From positions 248,001 to 312,000 of the forward strand of contig NZ_FRCQ01000005.1 in the NCBI RefSeq assembly GCF_900142965.1: a stretch of 64,000 bases of DNA. The letters are read 5' to 3'. The notes under the pieces were generated by a model. It searched no databases. It was not told the DNA's origin and saw nothing but the letters and a program-made list of their open reading frames with translations. Below are positions 31,992-42,624 of this stretch, piece after piece. A program made the translations under genes and the position numbers. Numbering within the stretch: position 1 is the stretch's first letter; every line of letters starts with the position of its first letter. The stretch is from Rhizobacter sp. OV335 (GTDB taxonomy: Bacteria > Pseudomonadota > Gammaproteobacteria > Burkholderiales > Burkholderiaceae_C).

Positions 31992-33194
31992 ATGTCAGAA
32001 GTCTCGTCTCACCGCCAGCGGGTGTGCATCCTCGGCTCCACGGGCAGCGTCGGCAGCAGCACGCTCGACGTGCTGGCGCGGCATCGCGATCGCTTCGAGG
32101 TGTTCGCGCTGTCGGCGCACAGCCGCAGCGATGAATTGCTCGCGCAGTGCCTGCAATGGAAGCCGCGCTTCGCGGTGATGACCGACGCCGCGCACGCGAA
32201 GCGCCTGCGCGCCGCGCTGCGCGAGGCCGGGTCGGCCACCGAGGTGCTGGAAGGCGCCGCCGCGCTGGACGAGATGGCCGCCCACCCCGAGGTCGACAGC
32301 GTGATGGCCGCGATCGTCGGCGCCGCCGGCCTGCCGTCGTGCCTGGCCGCGGCCCGCGCCGGCAAGCGGCTGCTGCTGGCCAACAAGGAGGCGCTGGTCG
32401 TTGGCGGCGCGTTCTTCATGGACGCGGTGCGCAGCGGCGGCGCCACGCTGCTGCCGGTCGACAGCGAGCATTCGGCGATCTTCCAGTGCCTGCCCGAAGA
32501 CCGCTCCACCTGGCCGGCCCGCATCGACCACCTGCTGCTCACCGCGTCGGGCGGTCCGTTCCGCACCCGCGATCCGGCCACGCTGCACCGCGTGACGCCC
32601 GACGAGGCCTGCGCGCATCCCAACTGGGTGATGGGCCGCAAGATCTCGGTCGATTCGGCGACGATGATGAACAAGGCGCTCGAGGTCATCGAGGCGCGCT
32701 GGCTGTTCGACCTCGCGCCACAGCAGATCCGCGTCGTGCTGCACCCGCAGAGCGTGATCCACTCGATGGTGGTGCTGCGCGACAACTCGGTGCTGGCCCA
32801 GCTCGGCACGCCCGACATGCGGGTGCCGATCGCCTACAGCCTGTCGTTCCCGGAGCGCGTCGAGTCGGGCGCGTCGCAGCTCGATTTCCTGAAGATGTCG
32901 GCGCTGAGCTTCGAAGAGGCCGATTTCGTGCGCTACCCTGGCCTGAAACTCGCATGGGACACGCTGCGCGGGCCCGAAGGCAGCACCGCGATCCTCAACG
33001 CGGCCAACGAGATTGGTGTCGCATCATTTCTGGCAGGAACCATCCGCTTCGATCAGATTCACAGCGTCAATGTCAGCACCCTCGACGCCATGACCCCTGA
33101 ACGCGATGCCTGCCGCTCGCTCGACGGGCTGATCGCGCTCGATGGCGCGGCGCGTCGCGTCGCCCAGGCCACCGTGGCGAGGATGGGCGCATGA
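31992..33194 (+). CDS. dxr: 1-deoxy-D-xylulose 5-phosphate reductoisomerase
   Basis: Second enzyme of the MEP pathway, converting DXP to MEP with NADPH. The 400-residue protein has the NADPH-binding GSTGSVGSSTLDVL, the LLLANKEALVVGG motif and the metal/substrate segment VDSEHSAIFQCL. The ATG at 31992 gives MSEVSSHRQRVCILG. It overlaps rseP by 4 nt. Confidence 0.97.
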   Translation: MSEVSSHRQRVCILGSTGSVGSSTLDVLARHRDRFEVFALSAHSRSDELLAQCLQWKPRFAVMTDAAHAKRLRAALREAGSATEVLEGAAALDEMAAHPEVDSVMAAIVGAAGLPSCLAAARAGKRLLLANKEALVVGGAFFMDAVRSGGATLLPVDSEHSAIFQCLPEDRSTWPARIDHLLLTASGGPFRTRDPATLHRVTPDEACAHPNWVMGRKISVDSATMMNKALEVIEARWLFDLAPQQIRVVLHPQSVIHSMVVLRDNSVLAQLGTPDMRVPIAYSLSFPERVESGASQLDFLKMSALSFEEADFVRYPGLKLAWDTLRGPEGSTAILNAANEIGVASFLAGTIRFDQIHSVNVSTLDAMTPERDACRSLDGLIALDGAARRVAQATVARMGA

Positions 33195-34564
33195 GCATCG
33201 CATCGCAGGTCATCGGCTTCGTCGTGACGCTCGGCATCCTGATCGTCATCCACGAGTACGGCCACTACCGCGTGGCACGCGCCTGCGGCGTCAAGGTGCT
33301 GCGGTTCTCGATCGGCTTCGGCCGCGTGCTGTGGCGCCACCAGCGCACGCCCGACAGCACCGAGTTCGTGTTGTCGATGCTGCCGCTCGGCGGCTACGTG
33401 AAGATGCTCGACGAGCGCGAGGGCCCGGTGGCGCCGGGCGAACTGTCGCAGGCCTTCAACCGCAAGCCGCTGTGGCAGCGGGCCGCGGTGGTCGCGGCCG
33501 GGCCGATCGCCAACCTGCTGCTCGCGGTGCTGTTCTATTCGGCGGCGCACTGGGTCGGCGTCGACGAACCCCGCGCCGTGGTCGCGACGCCGCCGGTCGG
33601 CAGCCTGGCCGAGCGCGCCGGGCTGCGCGCCGGCGACACCGTGTCGGCCATCTCCCGCGACGGCAACGACTGGGACGACGTGCAGTCGATGAACGACCTG
33701 AACTGGCAGCTCACGCAGGCGCTGTTGCGCACCGAGAAGCTGCAGCTGATGGTCGCCGATTCGCGCGGGCATGGCGCCCATGCGGTGACGCTGGATGTCG
33801 ACACGCTCGACACCTACGACGTGACACCGCAGACGATGGCGCGCATCGGCGTGGGCCCGCTCAGCGGCGCCGTGCTGGGGCCGCTGACGCCGGGCGGGGC
33901 CGGCGACCGGGCCGGGCTGCGCCGCGGCGACCGCGTGCTCGCGATCGACGGCGTGCCGGTGCCGGATGCCAACCGGATGCTGCAGCTGATCCGCGCCAAT
34001 GGCGCCGACGGCGACCCGGTGGCGGTGCCGTGGCGGGTCGAGCGCGGCGCGCAGGTGCTCGAATTCAGCGTGCGCCCGGCCGTCGAGACCGATGGCGGCC
34101 AGCGCGTCGGCCGCATCGGCGCCGGCATCGCCGCGTCCTACGAGATGGTGACGGTCCGCTACGGCGTGTGGGGCGGCCTGACGCAGGCGGTGCAGCGCAC
34201 CTGGGACTCGTCGGTGCTGACGCTCAAGATGCTCGGCCGCATGCTGATCGGCCAGGCCTCGCTGAAGAACCTGAGCGGTCCCATCACGATCGCCGACTAC
34301 GCCGGCAAGTCGATGCTGCTTGGCCCCGCCTACTTCCTCGCGTTCATCGCGGCCGTCAGCGTGAGCCTCGGCGTGCTGAACCTGCTGCCGCTACCGATCC
34401 TCGATGGGGGACACCTGATGTATTATCTTTTCGAAGCGGTGACGGGGCGGCCTCTCTCGGACGTGTGGCTTGAGCGGCTGCAGCGGGGCGGGGTGGCGAT
34501 CATGCTCTTGATGATGTCGCTCGCTCTCTACAACGATGTGGCCCGGCAACTGGGCCTGCACTGA
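33191..34564 (+). CDS. rseP: Site-2 zinc metalloprotease RseP
   Basis: Membrane-embedded protease that cleaves anti-sigma factors such as RseA after a first cut. The 457-residue protein has the zinc motif HEYGH (His21, Glu22, His25) in the first helix, two PDZ regions (about 120-310) and the third ligand segment LPLPILDGGHL. It lies between dxr and bamA, the usual place in Proteobacteria. Confidence 0.96.
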   Translation: MSIASQVIGFVVTLGILIVIHEYGHYRVARACGVKVLRFSIGFGRVLWRHQRTPDSTEFVLSMLPLGGYVKMLDEREGPVAPGELSQAFNRKPLWQRAAVVAAGPIANLLLAVLFYSAAHWVGVDEPRAVVATPPVGSLAERAGLRAGDTVSAISRDGNDWDDVQSMNDLNWQLTQALLRTEKLQLMVADSRGHGAHAVTLDVDTLDTYDVTPQTMARIGVGPLSGAVLGPLTPGGAGDRAGLRRGDRVLAIDGVPVPDANRMLQLIRANGADGDPVAVPWRVERGAQVLEFSVRPAVETDGGQRVGRIGAGIAASYEMVTVRYGVWGGLTQAVQRTWDSSVLTLKMLGRMLIGQASLKNLSGPITIADYAGKSMLLGPAYFLAFIAAVSVSLGVLNLLPLPILDGGHLMYYLFEAVTGRPLSDVWLERLQRGGVAIMLLMMSLALYNDVARQLGLH

Positions 34565-34571
34565 TCACCGC

Positions 34572-36896
34572 ATGCGCAATCCCCTCGTTCTGCAGTTCCA
34601 CCCCGTCCGTCCCCGTTCCCTGCGTCCCACCGTCCTCAGCATCGCGCTGGCGGCGGCATTGCATGCAGGATCCGCGTGGGCGGTGACCCCCTTCGAGCTG
34701 AAAGACATCCGCGTCGAAGGCCTGCAACGCTCGGACGCCGGCACGGTGTTCGCGTCGCTGCCGTTCCGCATCGGCGACACCTACAACGACGAGAAGGGCG
34801 CGGCGGCGCTGCGCGCGCTGTTCGCCACCGGGCTTTTCAAGGACGTTCGCATCGAGATCGACGGCAGCGTCGTCGTCGTGATCGTCGAAGAGCGCTCGGT
34901 CATCGCGAACATCGACTTCGTCGGCCTGAAGGAGTTCGACAAGGACACGCTGACCAAGTCGCTGAAGGATTTCGGCATCGGCGAGGGCCTGCCCTTCGAC
35001 AAGGCGCTGGCCGACCGCGCCGAGCAGGAGCTCAAGCGCCAGTACCTGACGCGCAGCCTGTACGGCGCCGAGGTCGTCACCACCGTGACCCCGCAAGAGC
35101 GCAACCGCGTCAACGTGACCTTCACGATCACCGAAGGCTCGGCCGCGCGCATCAGCGAGATCCGCATCCTGGGCAGCCAGGCCTTCTCCGAGAGCACGCT
35201 GCTCGGGCTGTTCGACCTGAACGACGGCGGCTGGCTGAGCTGGTACACCAAGGCCGACCGCTACTCGCGCGCCAAGCTGACGGCCGACCTCGAGACGCTG
35301 CGTTCGTACTACCTGAACCGCGGCTACCTCGAGTTCCAGGTCGAGTCGACCCAGGTCGCGATCTCGGCCGACAAGCAGGACATCACGATCACCGTCAACA
35401 TCAAGGAGGGCCAGCCCTACACCGTGACGGCGGTCAAGCTCGAGGGCGAGTACCTCGGCAAGGAAGAAGACTTCAAGACGCTCGTCAAGGTGAAGCCGGG
35501 CGAGCCGTACCGCGCCGAAGCCGTGGCCGAGACGACCAAGGCCTTCACCGAGCGCTTCGGCAGCTTCGGCTACGCGTTCGCACGCGTCGAGCCGCGCACC
35601 GACATCGACCGCGCGACCGGCCAGGTCGTGCTGACGCTGGTCGGCGACCCGCAGCGCCGCGTCTACGTGCGCCGGGTCAACGTGGCCGGCAACAGCCGCA
35701 CCCGCGACGAAGTGGTGCGCCGCGAGTTCCGCCAGTTCGAATCGTCGTGGTACGACGGGCGCCGCATCAAGCTGTCGCGCGACCGGGTCGACCGCCTGGG
35801 CTACTTCAGCGAGGTCAACGTCGAGACCAACGAGGTGCCGGGTTCGCAGGACCAGGTCGACCTGACGCTGACGGTGAAGGAAAAGCCGACCGGCAACCTG
35901 ATCGTCGGCGCGGGCTTCTCGAGTGCCGACAAGCTGGCGCTGAATGCATCGATCCGCCAGGACAACGTGTTCGGCTCGGGCAACTACCTCGGCATCGAGC
36001 TGAACACCAGCCGCTCGAGCCGCACGCTCGACGTCAGCGCGGTCGACCCGTATTTCACGATCGACGGCATCTCGCGGGCGCTCGACGTGTACTACCGCAC
36101 CGTCAAGCCGCTGAACAGCCAGGGCGAGGAATACCAGCTGGTGACGCCGGGCGCGTCGATCCGCTTCGGCGTGCCGTTCAGCGAATACGACACGGTGTTC
36201 TTCGGGATCGGCATCGAGCGCACCGAGATTCGCGGCGCGAGCGCGTTGCCGAACAACTACTTCCTGTACCGGCTGCGCTATGGCGACGCCAGCACCTCGG
36301 TGCCGCTGACGATCGGCTGGTCGCGCGACCAGCGCGACAGCGCGCTGGTGCCCAACGAGGGCAGCTTCAAGCGCATCAACGTCGAGTGGGGCGCGGCCGG
36401 CGACACCCGCTACGTCCGCACCAACACGCAGTACCAGCTGTACATCCCGATCACGAAGAAGTACACCTTCGCGTTCAACTCCGAGCTGGGCTGGGGCCGC
36501 GGGCTGAACGGTCAGCGCTACCCGATCTTCAAGAACTTCTACGGCGGCGGCCTGGGCACGGTGCGCGCGTTCGACCAAGGCTCGCTCGGCCCGGTCGACG
36601 TGGTCGGCTCGTACAGCGGCGGCTCGAAGCGCCTGAACATCAACAGCGAGCTGTACCTGCCGGTGCCGGGCTCGGGCAACGACCGCACGCTGCGCATCTT
36701 CGGCTATGTCGATGCCGGCAACGTGTGGGGCGAGAACGAGACCCCCACCTGGGACAGCATGCGGGCATCGGCCGGCATCGGGCTGAGCTGGGTGTCGCCG
36801 GTGGGTCCGCTGAAGCTCAGCTACGGCGAGCCCATCCGCTACAAGTCAACAGATAGAATTCAACGTTTGCAATTCCAGATCGGGACCGCGTTCTAA
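34572..36896 (+). CDS. bamA: Outer membrane assembly factor BamA
   Basis: Central Omp85 protein of the BAM complex. The 774-residue product has a signal peptide ending AGSAWA, five POTRA domains (starting FELKDIRVEGLQRSDAGTV, up to about residue 425) and a C-terminal 16-strand barrel ending in phenylalanine (QIGTAF). The ATG at 34572 gives MRNPLVLQF. It overlaps the skp start by 1 nt (TAATG), so the two are coupled. Confidence 0.97.
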   Translation: MRNPLVLQFHPVRPRSLRPTVLSIALAAALHAGSAWAVTPFELKDIRVEGLQRSDAGTVFASLPFRIGDTYNDEKGAAALRALFATGLFKDVRIEIDGSVVVVIVEERSVIANIDFVGLKEFDKDTLTKSLKDFGIGEGLPFDKALADRAEQELKRQYLTRSLYGAEVVTTVTPQERNRVNVTFTITEGSAARISEIRILGSQAFSESTLLGLFDLNDGGWLSWYTKADRYSRAKLTADLETLRSYYLNRGYLEFQVESTQVAISADKQDITITVNIKEGQPYTVTAVKLEGEYLGKEEDFKTLVKVKPGEPYRAEAVAETTKAFTERFGSFGYAFARVEPRTDIDRATGQVVLTLVGDPQRRVYVRRVNVAGNSRTRDEVVRREFRQFESSWYDGRRIKLSRDRVDRLGYFSEVNVETNEVPGSQDQVDLTLTVKEKPTGNLIVGAGFSSADKLALNASIRQDNVFGSGNYLGIELNTSRSSRTLDVSAVDPYFTIDGISRALDVYYRTVKPLNSQGEEYQLVTPGASIRFGVPFSEYDTVFFGIGIERTEIRGASALPNNYFLYRLRYGDASTSVPLTIGWSRDQRDSALVPNEGSFKRINVEWGAAGDTRYVRTNTQYQLYIPITKKYTFAFNSELGWGRGLNGQRYPIFKNFYGGGLGTVRAFDQGSLGPVDVVGSYSGGSKRLNINSELYLPVPGSGNDRTLRIFGYVDAGNVWGENETPTWDSMRASAGIGLSWVSPVGPLKLSYGEPIRYKSTDRIQRLQFQIGTAF

Positions 36897-37423
36897 TGAA
36901 TAGCTCCACCTTGAAGTCTCTGCGCCTCCTGCTGGCTGCCGCATCCCTGGCGTCTGCTGCGCTGGGCGTGCAGGCACAGGAATTGAAGATCGGCTACGTG
37001 AGCACCGACAAGGTGTTGCGCGACGCGCTGCCGGCCAAGGCGGCGCAGACCAAGCTGGAAGCCGAGTTCTCGAAACGCGAGAAAGACCTGAACGAAATCG
37101 GCAACCGCCTGAAGGCGGCCGGCGACAAGTTCGAGAAAGACCAGCCGACGCTGGCCGAATCCGAAAAGAGCCGTCGCCAGCGCGACCTGCTCGACCAGGA
37201 TCGCGAATTCCAGCGCAAACGCCGCGAGTTCCAGGAAGACCTGAACCAGCGCAAGAACGAGGAACTGGCCGCGGTGGTCGAGCGCGCCAACAAGGTCATC
37301 AAGCAGATCTTCGAGACCGAGAAGTACGACATCATCCTGCAGGACGTCGTCTTCGCCAGCCCGCGCATCGACATCACCGACAAGGTGATCAAGGCGCTGA
37401 ACGCCCAGCAAGGCGGCAAGTGA
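36896..37423 (+). CDS. skp: Periplasmic chaperone Skp (OmpH)
   Basis: Trimeric jellyfish-shaped chaperone that holds unfolded outer-membrane proteins. The 175-residue product has a signal peptide ending near GVQAQ, the start KIGYVSTDKVLRDALPAKAA, and long charged helices (about 55-130) forming the tentacles. Skp sits between bamA and lpxD, a conserved layout. Confidence 0.95.
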   Translation: MNSSTLKSLRLLLAAASLASAALGVQAQELKIGYVSTDKVLRDALPAKAAQTKLEAEFSKREKDLNEIGNRLKAAGDKFEKDQPTLAESEKSRRQRDLLDQDREFQRKRREFQEDLNQRKNEELAAVVERANKVIKQIFETEKYDIILQDVVFASPRIDITDKVIKALNAQQGGK

Positions 37424-37426
37424 CCT

Positions 37427-38455
37427 GTGAATGAGGTTCCACTCGGCGACATCGCCGCGCACCTCGGCGGCGAGCTGATCGGCAATGCCTCGCTGCGCAT
37501 CGACCGCATCGGCCCGCTCGAGGGCGCCACGCCCGGCACGATCTCCTTCCTCTCGAATCCCCGCTACGCCTCGCAGCTCGAGGCCACCGCCGCCGGCTGC
37601 GTGATCGTCGCGCCGGCGATGCGCGATGCCGCCGTCGCCCGTGGCGCAGCCCTGGTCTGCGACGACCCCTACCTTGCCTTCGCGAAGCTCACCCAGTGGT
37701 GGGCGGCGCGCACGCGCCCGCCGGTGCCGGCCGGCATCCACCCGAGCGCGGTGGTCGACGCCGGCGCCGTGGTCGACACCAGCGCCAGCATCGGCCCGTT
37801 CGTGCTGGTCGAGGCCGGTGCGCGCATTGGTCCGGGCGTGGTCGTCGGCGCGCACTGCGTGATCGGCCGCGGCGCGAGCCTCGGTGCCGGCACGCGCCTC
37901 GCGCCGCGCGTCACGCTGATGAGCGATTGCCACATCGGCGAGCGCGGCATCGTGCACAGCGGTGCGGTGATCGGTGCCGACGGCTTCGGCTTCGCACCGA
38001 CCGAGGGCCGCTACGAGAAGATCGAGCAGCTCGGCGGCGTGCGCATCGGCAACGACGTCGAGATCGGCGCCAACACCTGCATCGATCGCGGCGCGCTGGC
38101 CGACACCGTCATCGAGGACGGCGCCAAGCTCGACAACCTGATCCAGGTCGCCCACAACGTGCGCATCGGGCGCAACACCGCGATCGCCGGCTGTGTCGGC
38201 ATCGCCGGCAGCACCACGATCGGCGCCAACTGCACGATCGGCGGCGCCGGCATGATCCTCGGCCACCTGAGGCTGGGCGACCGGGTGAACATCTCGGCCG
38301 CGAGTGTCGTCACGCGCTCGATCCTGCAGCCCGGCACCTACAGCGGCGTGTTCCCCATCGACGACAATGCGTCCTGGGAAAAGAACGCCGCGACATTGCG
38401 CAACCTGCACGGCCTGCGCGAGCGTCTGCGTGCCCTTGAAAAGAAGATTGCATGA
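37427..38455 (+). CDS. lpxD: UDP-3-O-acylglucosamine N-acyltransferase
   Basis: Third committed step of lipid A synthesis. The 342-residue protein has an N-terminal uridine-binding domain and a left-handed beta helix of hexapeptide repeats (about 105-290), with the catalytic histidine in [12 protein letters not shown]. The start is GTG at 37427, three bases after the skp stop; the nearby ATG is out of frame. It overlaps fabZ by 4 nt. Confidence 0.96.
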   Translation: MNEVPLGDIAAHLGGELIGNASLRIDRIGPLEGATPGTISFLSNPRYASQLEATAAGCVIVAPAMRDAAVARGAALVCDDPYLAFAKLTQWWAARTRPPVPAGIHPSAVVDAGAVVDTSASIGPFVLVEAGARIGPGVVVGAHCVIGRGASLGAGTRLAPRVTLMSDCHIGERGIVHSGAVIGADGFGFAPTEGRYEKIEQLGGVRIGNDVEIGANTCIDRGALADTVIEDGAKLDNLIQVAHNVRIGRNTAIAGCVGIAGSTTIGANCTIGGAGMILGHLRLGDRVNISAASVVTRSILQPGTYSGVFPIDDNASWEKNAATLRNLHGLRERLRALEKKIA

Positions 38456-38904
38456 GCATGGACACGATGGATATCCACCAGATCCTCAAGAAGCTGCCGC
38501 ACCGCTATCCGATCCTGCTGGTCGACCGCGTGCTGGAGATGGAAAAGGGTGTGCGCATCAAGGCGCTGAAGAACGTCACGATCAACGAGCCGTTCTTCAC
38601 CGGCCACTTCCCGCACCGTCCGGTGATGCCGGGCGTGCTGATGATCGAGGCGCTGGCCCAGGCGGCGGCGCTGCTGTCGTTCGAGACGACCGGCGATACG
38701 CCGGACAGCGACACCGTCTACTACTTCGTCGGCATCGACGGGGCGCGCTTCAAGCGGCCGGTGGAGCCGGGCGACCAGCTGATCCTCGATGTCGCGGTCG
38801 ACCGCGTGAAGGCCGGCATCTACAAGTACAAGGCGCGTGCCTCGGTCGGTGGCGAGCTCGCCGTCGAAGCCGACCTGATGTGCACGATGCGCAAGGTCAG
38901 CTGA
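38452..38904 (+). CDS. fabZ: 3-hydroxyacyl-ACP dehydratase FabZ
   Basis: Hot-dog dehydratase of fatty acid elongation; it competes with LpxA for hydroxyacyl-ACP. The 150-residue product has the active-site helix motif [20 protein letters not shown] with the catalytic His and Glu. Start at 38452 overlaps lpxD by 4 nt; the ATG at 38458 is an alternative. Confidence 0.96.
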   Translation: MSMDTMDIHQILKKLPHRYPILLVDRVLEMEKGVRIKALKNVTINEPFFTGHFPHRPVMPGVLMIEALAQAAALLSFETTGDTPDSDTVYYFVGIDGARFKRPVEPGDQLILDVAVDRVKAGIYKYKARASVGGELAVEADLMCTMRKVS

Positions 38905-38921
38905 AGTCGGGGAGCGAGACG

Positions 38922-39710
38922 ATGGCCACCATCCATCCCACTGCCGTGATCGCCCCGGGCGCCCAGCTGGGGGCGACGGTCAGCGTCGGCCCGTACGCGG
39001 TGATCGGCGAGCATGTGCGCATCGACGAAGGCACGACGATCGGCCCGCACGCGGTGATCGAAGGCCACACGACGATCGGGCGCGACAACCGGATCTTCCA
39101 GTTCGTGTCGCTCGGCGCGGTGCCGCAGGACAAGAAGTACGCCGGCGAGCCGACGCAGCTGCACATCGGCGACCGCAACGTGGTCCGCGAGTTCTGCACC
39201 TTCAACACCGGCACGGCGCAAGACGTCGGCATCACGCGCGTCGGCAACGACAACTGGATCATGGCCTACGTGCACCTGGCGCACGACGTGCAGCTGGGCA
39301 ACCACACGGTGCTGGCCAACAACGCGACGCTGGCGGGCCATGTGCACGTCGGCGACTGGGTGACGATCGGCGGGCTGTCGGGCGTGCACCAGTTCGTGAA
39401 GATCGGCGCCTACGCCTTCGTCGGTTTCTCGAGCGCGATCTCGCAGGACGTGCCGCCGTACATGATGGTCGACGGCAACCCGCTCGCGGTGCGCGGCTTC
39501 AACATCGAAGGCCTGCGGCGGCGCGGTTTCAGCGCCGAGCGCATCGCCGCGGTGAAGCAGATGCACCGCAGCCTGTACCGCAGCGGCCGCACGCTGCAAG
39601 AGGCGCGCGACGAGATCGCGGCGCTTGGCCAGTCGGCCCCCGAGGCCGCGGCTGACGTGGCGATGATGGTCGAGTTCCTCGCCGGCGTGACCCGCGGCAT
39701 CGCCCGCTGA
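38922..39710 (+). CDS. lpxA: UDP-N-acetylglucosamine acyltransferase LpxA
   Basis: First enzyme of lipid A synthesis. The 262-residue protein is a hexapeptide-repeat beta helix ([20 protein letters not shown] onward) with the catalytic histidine in [12 protein letters not shown] and a C-terminal helical region. A GGGGAG (38909-38914) lies upstream of the ATG at 38922. Confidence 0.97.
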   Translation: MATIHPTAVIAPGAQLGATVSVGPYAVIGEHVRIDEGTTIGPHAVIEGHTTIGRDNRIFQFVSLGAVPQDKKYAGEPTQLHIGDRNVVREFCTFNTGTAQDVGITRVGNDNWIMAYVHLAHDVQLGNHTVLANNATLAGHVHVGDWVTIGGLSGVHQFVKIGAYAFVGFSSAISQDVPPYMMVDGNPLAVRGFNIEGLRRRGFSAERIAAVKQMHRSLYRSGRTLQEARDEIAALGQSAPEAAADVAMMVEFLAGVTRGIAR

Positions 39711-39717
39711 ATTGCCG

Positions 39718-40866
39718 ATGACGAATCCCGGTTCGCCACGGCTGGCCCTGGTGGCCGGTGAAGCTTCCGGCGACCTGCTCGCCGGCTTGTTGCTGGGCGG
39801 CCTGAAGGCGCGCTGGCCGAACCTGCAGGCCGCAGGCATCGGCGGCCCGAAGATGGCCGCGCAGGGCTTCGAGGCCTGGTGGCCGCACGACAAGCTCGCG
39901 GTGCGCGGGTATGTCGAGGTGCTGCGCCACTACCGCGAGATCTCCGGCATCCGCGAGCAACTCGCCGAGCGACTGCTGCGCGAGCCGCCGGATGCCTTCA
40001 TCGGTGTCGACGCGCCGGATTTCAACCTCGGCCTCGAGACGCGGCTGAAGCAGCGCGGCATCAAGAGCATCCATTTCGTCGGCCCGTCGATCTGGGCCTG
40101 GCGGGGCGGGCGCATCGAGAAGATCCGTGCCGCGGTTGACCACGTGCTGTGCATCTTCCCGTTCGAGCCGGCCCTCTACGAGCGCCATGGCATCGCGGCG
40201 ACCTACGTCGGCCACCCGCTGGCCGATGCGATCCCGATCGAGGTGCCGCGCGACGCCGCTCGCCGCGCGCTGAACATCGGCAGCGACGACACCGTCGTCG
40301 CGCTGCTGCCGGGCAGCCGGCGCTCCGAGATCGAGTACATCGCGCCGCGCCTGCTGGCCGCGGCCGCGCTGATGAAGCGGCAGCGCCCCGCGCTGCGCTT
40401 TTTGCTGCCGGTGGTGCCGGGCCTGCAGTCGCTGGTTGCGCCGATGGTGGCCGAGCATGCAGCCGGCGTCGGCATCGAGCTGCTCGACGGCCAGTCGCAC
40501 GAAGCGCTGGCCGCCTGCGACGTCACGCTGATCGCGAGCGGCACCGCGACGCTCGAAGCGGCGCTCTTCAAGCGCCCGATGGTCATCACCTACGCGATGA
40601 ACTGGCTGAGCTGGCAGATGATGAAGCGCATGGGCTACCAGCCGTGGGTCGGGCTGCCGAACATCCTGCTTGGCGAATTCGCGGTGCCCGAGCTCTTGCA
40701 GAATGACGCGACGCCGCAGAAACTCGCGGCTGCGGGCCTCGAGTGGCTGGACAAGCCGGCGGAATCGGCGGCCATCGCCCGGCGTTTCACCGAACTGCAC
40801 CATCAACTGCGCTGCAACACTGCCCAGGCTGCCACCGATGCGATCGAGAAAGTCCTCCATCCCTGA
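39718..40866 (+). CDS. lpxB: Lipid-A-disaccharide synthase LpxB
   Basis: Glycosyltransferase (GT19) that joins UDP-diacylglucosamine and lipid X. The 382-residue protein begins [16 protein letters not shown] and contains [13 protein letters not shown] and [14 protein letters not shown] use the ATG at 39718; a TTG two codons earlier is possible. Its 3' end overlaps rnhB by 29 nt. Confidence 0.96.
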   Translation: MTNPGSPRLALVAGEASGDLLAGLLLGGLKARWPNLQAAGIGGPKMAAQGFEAWWPHDKLAVRGYVEVLRHYREISGIREQLAERLLREPPDAFIGVDAPDFNLGLETRLKQRGIKSIHFVGPSIWAWRGGRIEKIRAAVDHVLCIFPFEPALYERHGIAATYVGHPLADAIPIEVPRDAARRALNIGSDDTVVALLPGSRRSEIEYIAPRLLAAAALMKRQRPALRFLLPVVPGLQSLVAPMVAEHAAGVGIELLDGQSHEALAACDVTLIASGTATLEAALFKRPMVITYAMNWLSWQMMKRMGYQPWVGLPNILLGEFAVPELLQNDATPQKLAAAGLEWLDKPAESAAIARRFTELHHQLRCNTAQAATDAIEKVLHP

Positions 40867-41515
40867 ACAGCTCGGCCTGCGCTTCGAGGCGATCGGCCTG
40901 GTGGCGGGCGTCGACGAGGCCGGTCGCGGCCCGCTGGCCGGCCCGGTGGTCGCTGCGGCGGTGATCCTCGACGACCTGCGCCCGATCAAGGGCCTGGACG
41001 ATTCGAAGAAGCTGACGGCCGCGGTGCGTGCACGGCTGTACGACGAGATCCGCGCGAATGCCTTGTGCTGCGCGGTCGCCGAGGCGACGGTCGAGGAGAT
41101 CGACACGCTGAACATCCTGCAGGCGACGATGCTCGCGATGCGCCGTGCGGTCGAGGGGCTGCGGCTGAAGCCGGCCAAGGTGCTGGTGGATGGCAACCGC
41201 CTGCCGGTGCTGAAGATCGCGGCCGAGGCCATCGTCCAGGGCGATGCGCTGGTGCAGTCGATCTCGGCGGCCTCGATCCTCGCGAAGGTGCACCGCGACC
41301 GGCTGTGCCTCGTGCTGCACGACCAGCACCCGCAGTACGGCTTCGACGAGCACAAGGGCTATGGCACGCCGATGCACCTGGCGGCACTGAAGCAGCACGG
41401 CGCGTGCGTGCACCACCGCCGCTCGTTCGCACCGGTGCGCGAGGTGATGGAGTCGTTGAGCCTGTCGGGCGCGCTCGGCCTGCCTGCCACCGTCGTCGCG
41501 GTGTGTGCCGAGTGA
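40838..41515 (+). CDS. rnhB: Ribonuclease HII
   Basis: Removes ribonucleotides from DNA and RNA-DNA hybrids. The 225-residue protein has the metal-binding [19 protein letters not shown] motif, GLDDSKKL and the late [13 protein letters not shown] segment. It starts at the ATG at 40838 (MRSRKSSIP) inside the end of lpxB, and overlaps the next gene's GTG by 4 nt. Confidence 0.95.
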   Translation: MRSRKSSIPEQLGLRFEAIGLVAGVDEAGRGPLAGPVVAAAVILDDLRPIKGLDDSKKLTAAVRARLYDEIRANALCCAVAEATVEEIDTLNILQATMLAMRRAVEGLRLKPAKVLVDGNRLPVLKIAAEAIVQGDALVQSISAASILAKVHRDRLCLVLHDQHPQYGFDEHKGYGTPMHLAALKQHGACVHHRRSFAPVREVMESLSLSGALGLPATVVAVCAE

Positions 41516-42291
41516 CGGCTGCCGCGATCAAGGCCATCACGTCGCGCGACAACCCGTTGCTGGTGCGGCTGCGCAAGCTGGGCGCGGATCCGGGCGGGTA
41601 CCGCAAGCATGGCGAGGTCCTGCTGGAAGGCGATCACCTGTGCTCGGCGCTGCTGCAGCGGGGCGGCGTGCCATCGCAGGCGGTGATCACCGAGGCGGGC
41701 TGGCAGGAGCCGGCGCTGCGCGCGCTGGCCGAACGCGCGCCGCAGGTGGCGGTGGTGCCCGCCGCGCTGATGGCCAGCATCGGCACGCTCGAATCGGCCG
41801 CACCGATCGTGTTCGTGCTGCCATGGACGAGCGGCGCGTCGCTGCGGGCCGATGCACCGAGCGTCGTGCTCGACCGGCTGCAGGATGCAGGCAACGTCGG
41901 CGCGGTGCTGCGCAGCGCGGCCGCCTTCGGCTTCACGCAGGTGATCGCGCTGAAGGGCACGGCGGCGCTGTGGTCGCCGAAGGTGCTGCGCGCCGGCATG
42001 GGCGCGCATTTCGCGCTGGGGTTGGTCGAGGGCATCGAGGCCGATGCGCTTGCGGCGTTGACGGTGCCGATGCTAGCCACCAGTTCGCACACCTCGCACG
42101 AGATCCACCGTGCCAAGCTGCCGTGGCCTTGCGCGTGGGTGCTCGGCCATGAAGGGCAGGGCGTGTCCACAACGCTGATGGCACGTTGTTCGCAGGCGCT
42201 GCGCATTCCGCAGCCGGGCGGCGAGGAGTCGTTGAACGTCGCTGCTGCTGCGGCGGTGTGTCTCTACGAATCGGCGCGGCAGAGGATCTGA
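41512..42291 (+). CDS. SpoU/TrmH-family RNA 2'-O-methyltransferase
   Basis: The 259-residue protein has a small N-terminal substrate-binding domain (about 1-100) and a SPOUT knot with the three family motifs: [30 protein letters not shown] and [18 protein letters not shown]. Start is GTG at 41512, overlapping rnhB by 4 nt. It is an RlmB/TrmH-like rRNA or tRNA ribose methylase; the target nucleotide cannot be told. It is the last gene of the lpx run before the palindromic gap. Confidence 0.88.
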   Translation: MTAAAIKAITSRDNPLLVRLRKLGADPGGYRKHGEVLLEGDHLCSALLQRGGVPSQAVITEAGWQEPALRALAERAPQVAVVPAALMASIGTLESAAPIVFVLPWTSGASLRADAPSVVLDRLQDAGNVGAVLRSAAAFGFTQVIALKGTAALWSPKVLRAGMGAHFALGLVEGIEADALAALTVPMLATSSHTSHEIHRAKLPWPCAWVLGHEGQGVSTTLMARCSQALRIPQPGGEESLNVAAAAAVCLYESARQRI

Positions 42292-42361
42292 CGGAAGCGC
42301 AGCGGAATCGCGACTTCAACCCTCACTTCAGTCTTTTCCCCCAACCAGCGCAGGTGGTGTT

Positions 42362-42601
42362 GCGCGGCGGGTGGCGGGAGGGGGTGGGGGCGATTTCTGG
42401 GGCGACGAAGAAGATCGGCTTCGGGGGTGGCACGCGCAGCGTGCTTCGTAGACCGACTCATCGGCACTGTTTGACCACAACGAACGAAGTGAGTGGAGGG
42501 AGTTTGCCGATGCACCCCCGAAGCCGATCTTCTTCGTGGAGTCGGCCCCTGGGCCGACCGCCCCAGCATGAGCCCCCAGCCCCTCCCGCCACCCGCCGCG
42601 C
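42362..42601. repeat. Large branched inverted repeat between convergent genes
   Basis: The 333-bp gap 42292-42624 holds no gene but a 240-bp nested palindrome. The outer arms 42362-42391 and 42572-42601 pair over 29 of 30 bases. Then 398-403 pairs with 560-565, and an inner stem of 25 perfect bases joins 42405-42429 and 42513-42537. A final 8-bp stem (CATCGGCA 42459-42466 / TGCCGATG 42505-42512) closes the centre. Each side carries an extra small hairpin: GCACGC-GCA-GCGTGC at 42430-42444 and GTCGGCCC-CT-GGGCCGAC at 42541-42558. It lies between a plus-strand gene and ppsR on minus, so both transcripts enter it. It could be a bidirectional terminator, a REP/MITE-like element or a structured RNA; sequence alone does not decide. 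Confidence 0.8.
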
Positions 42602-42624
42602 CACGCAGCAACCGGCGCGCAAAC

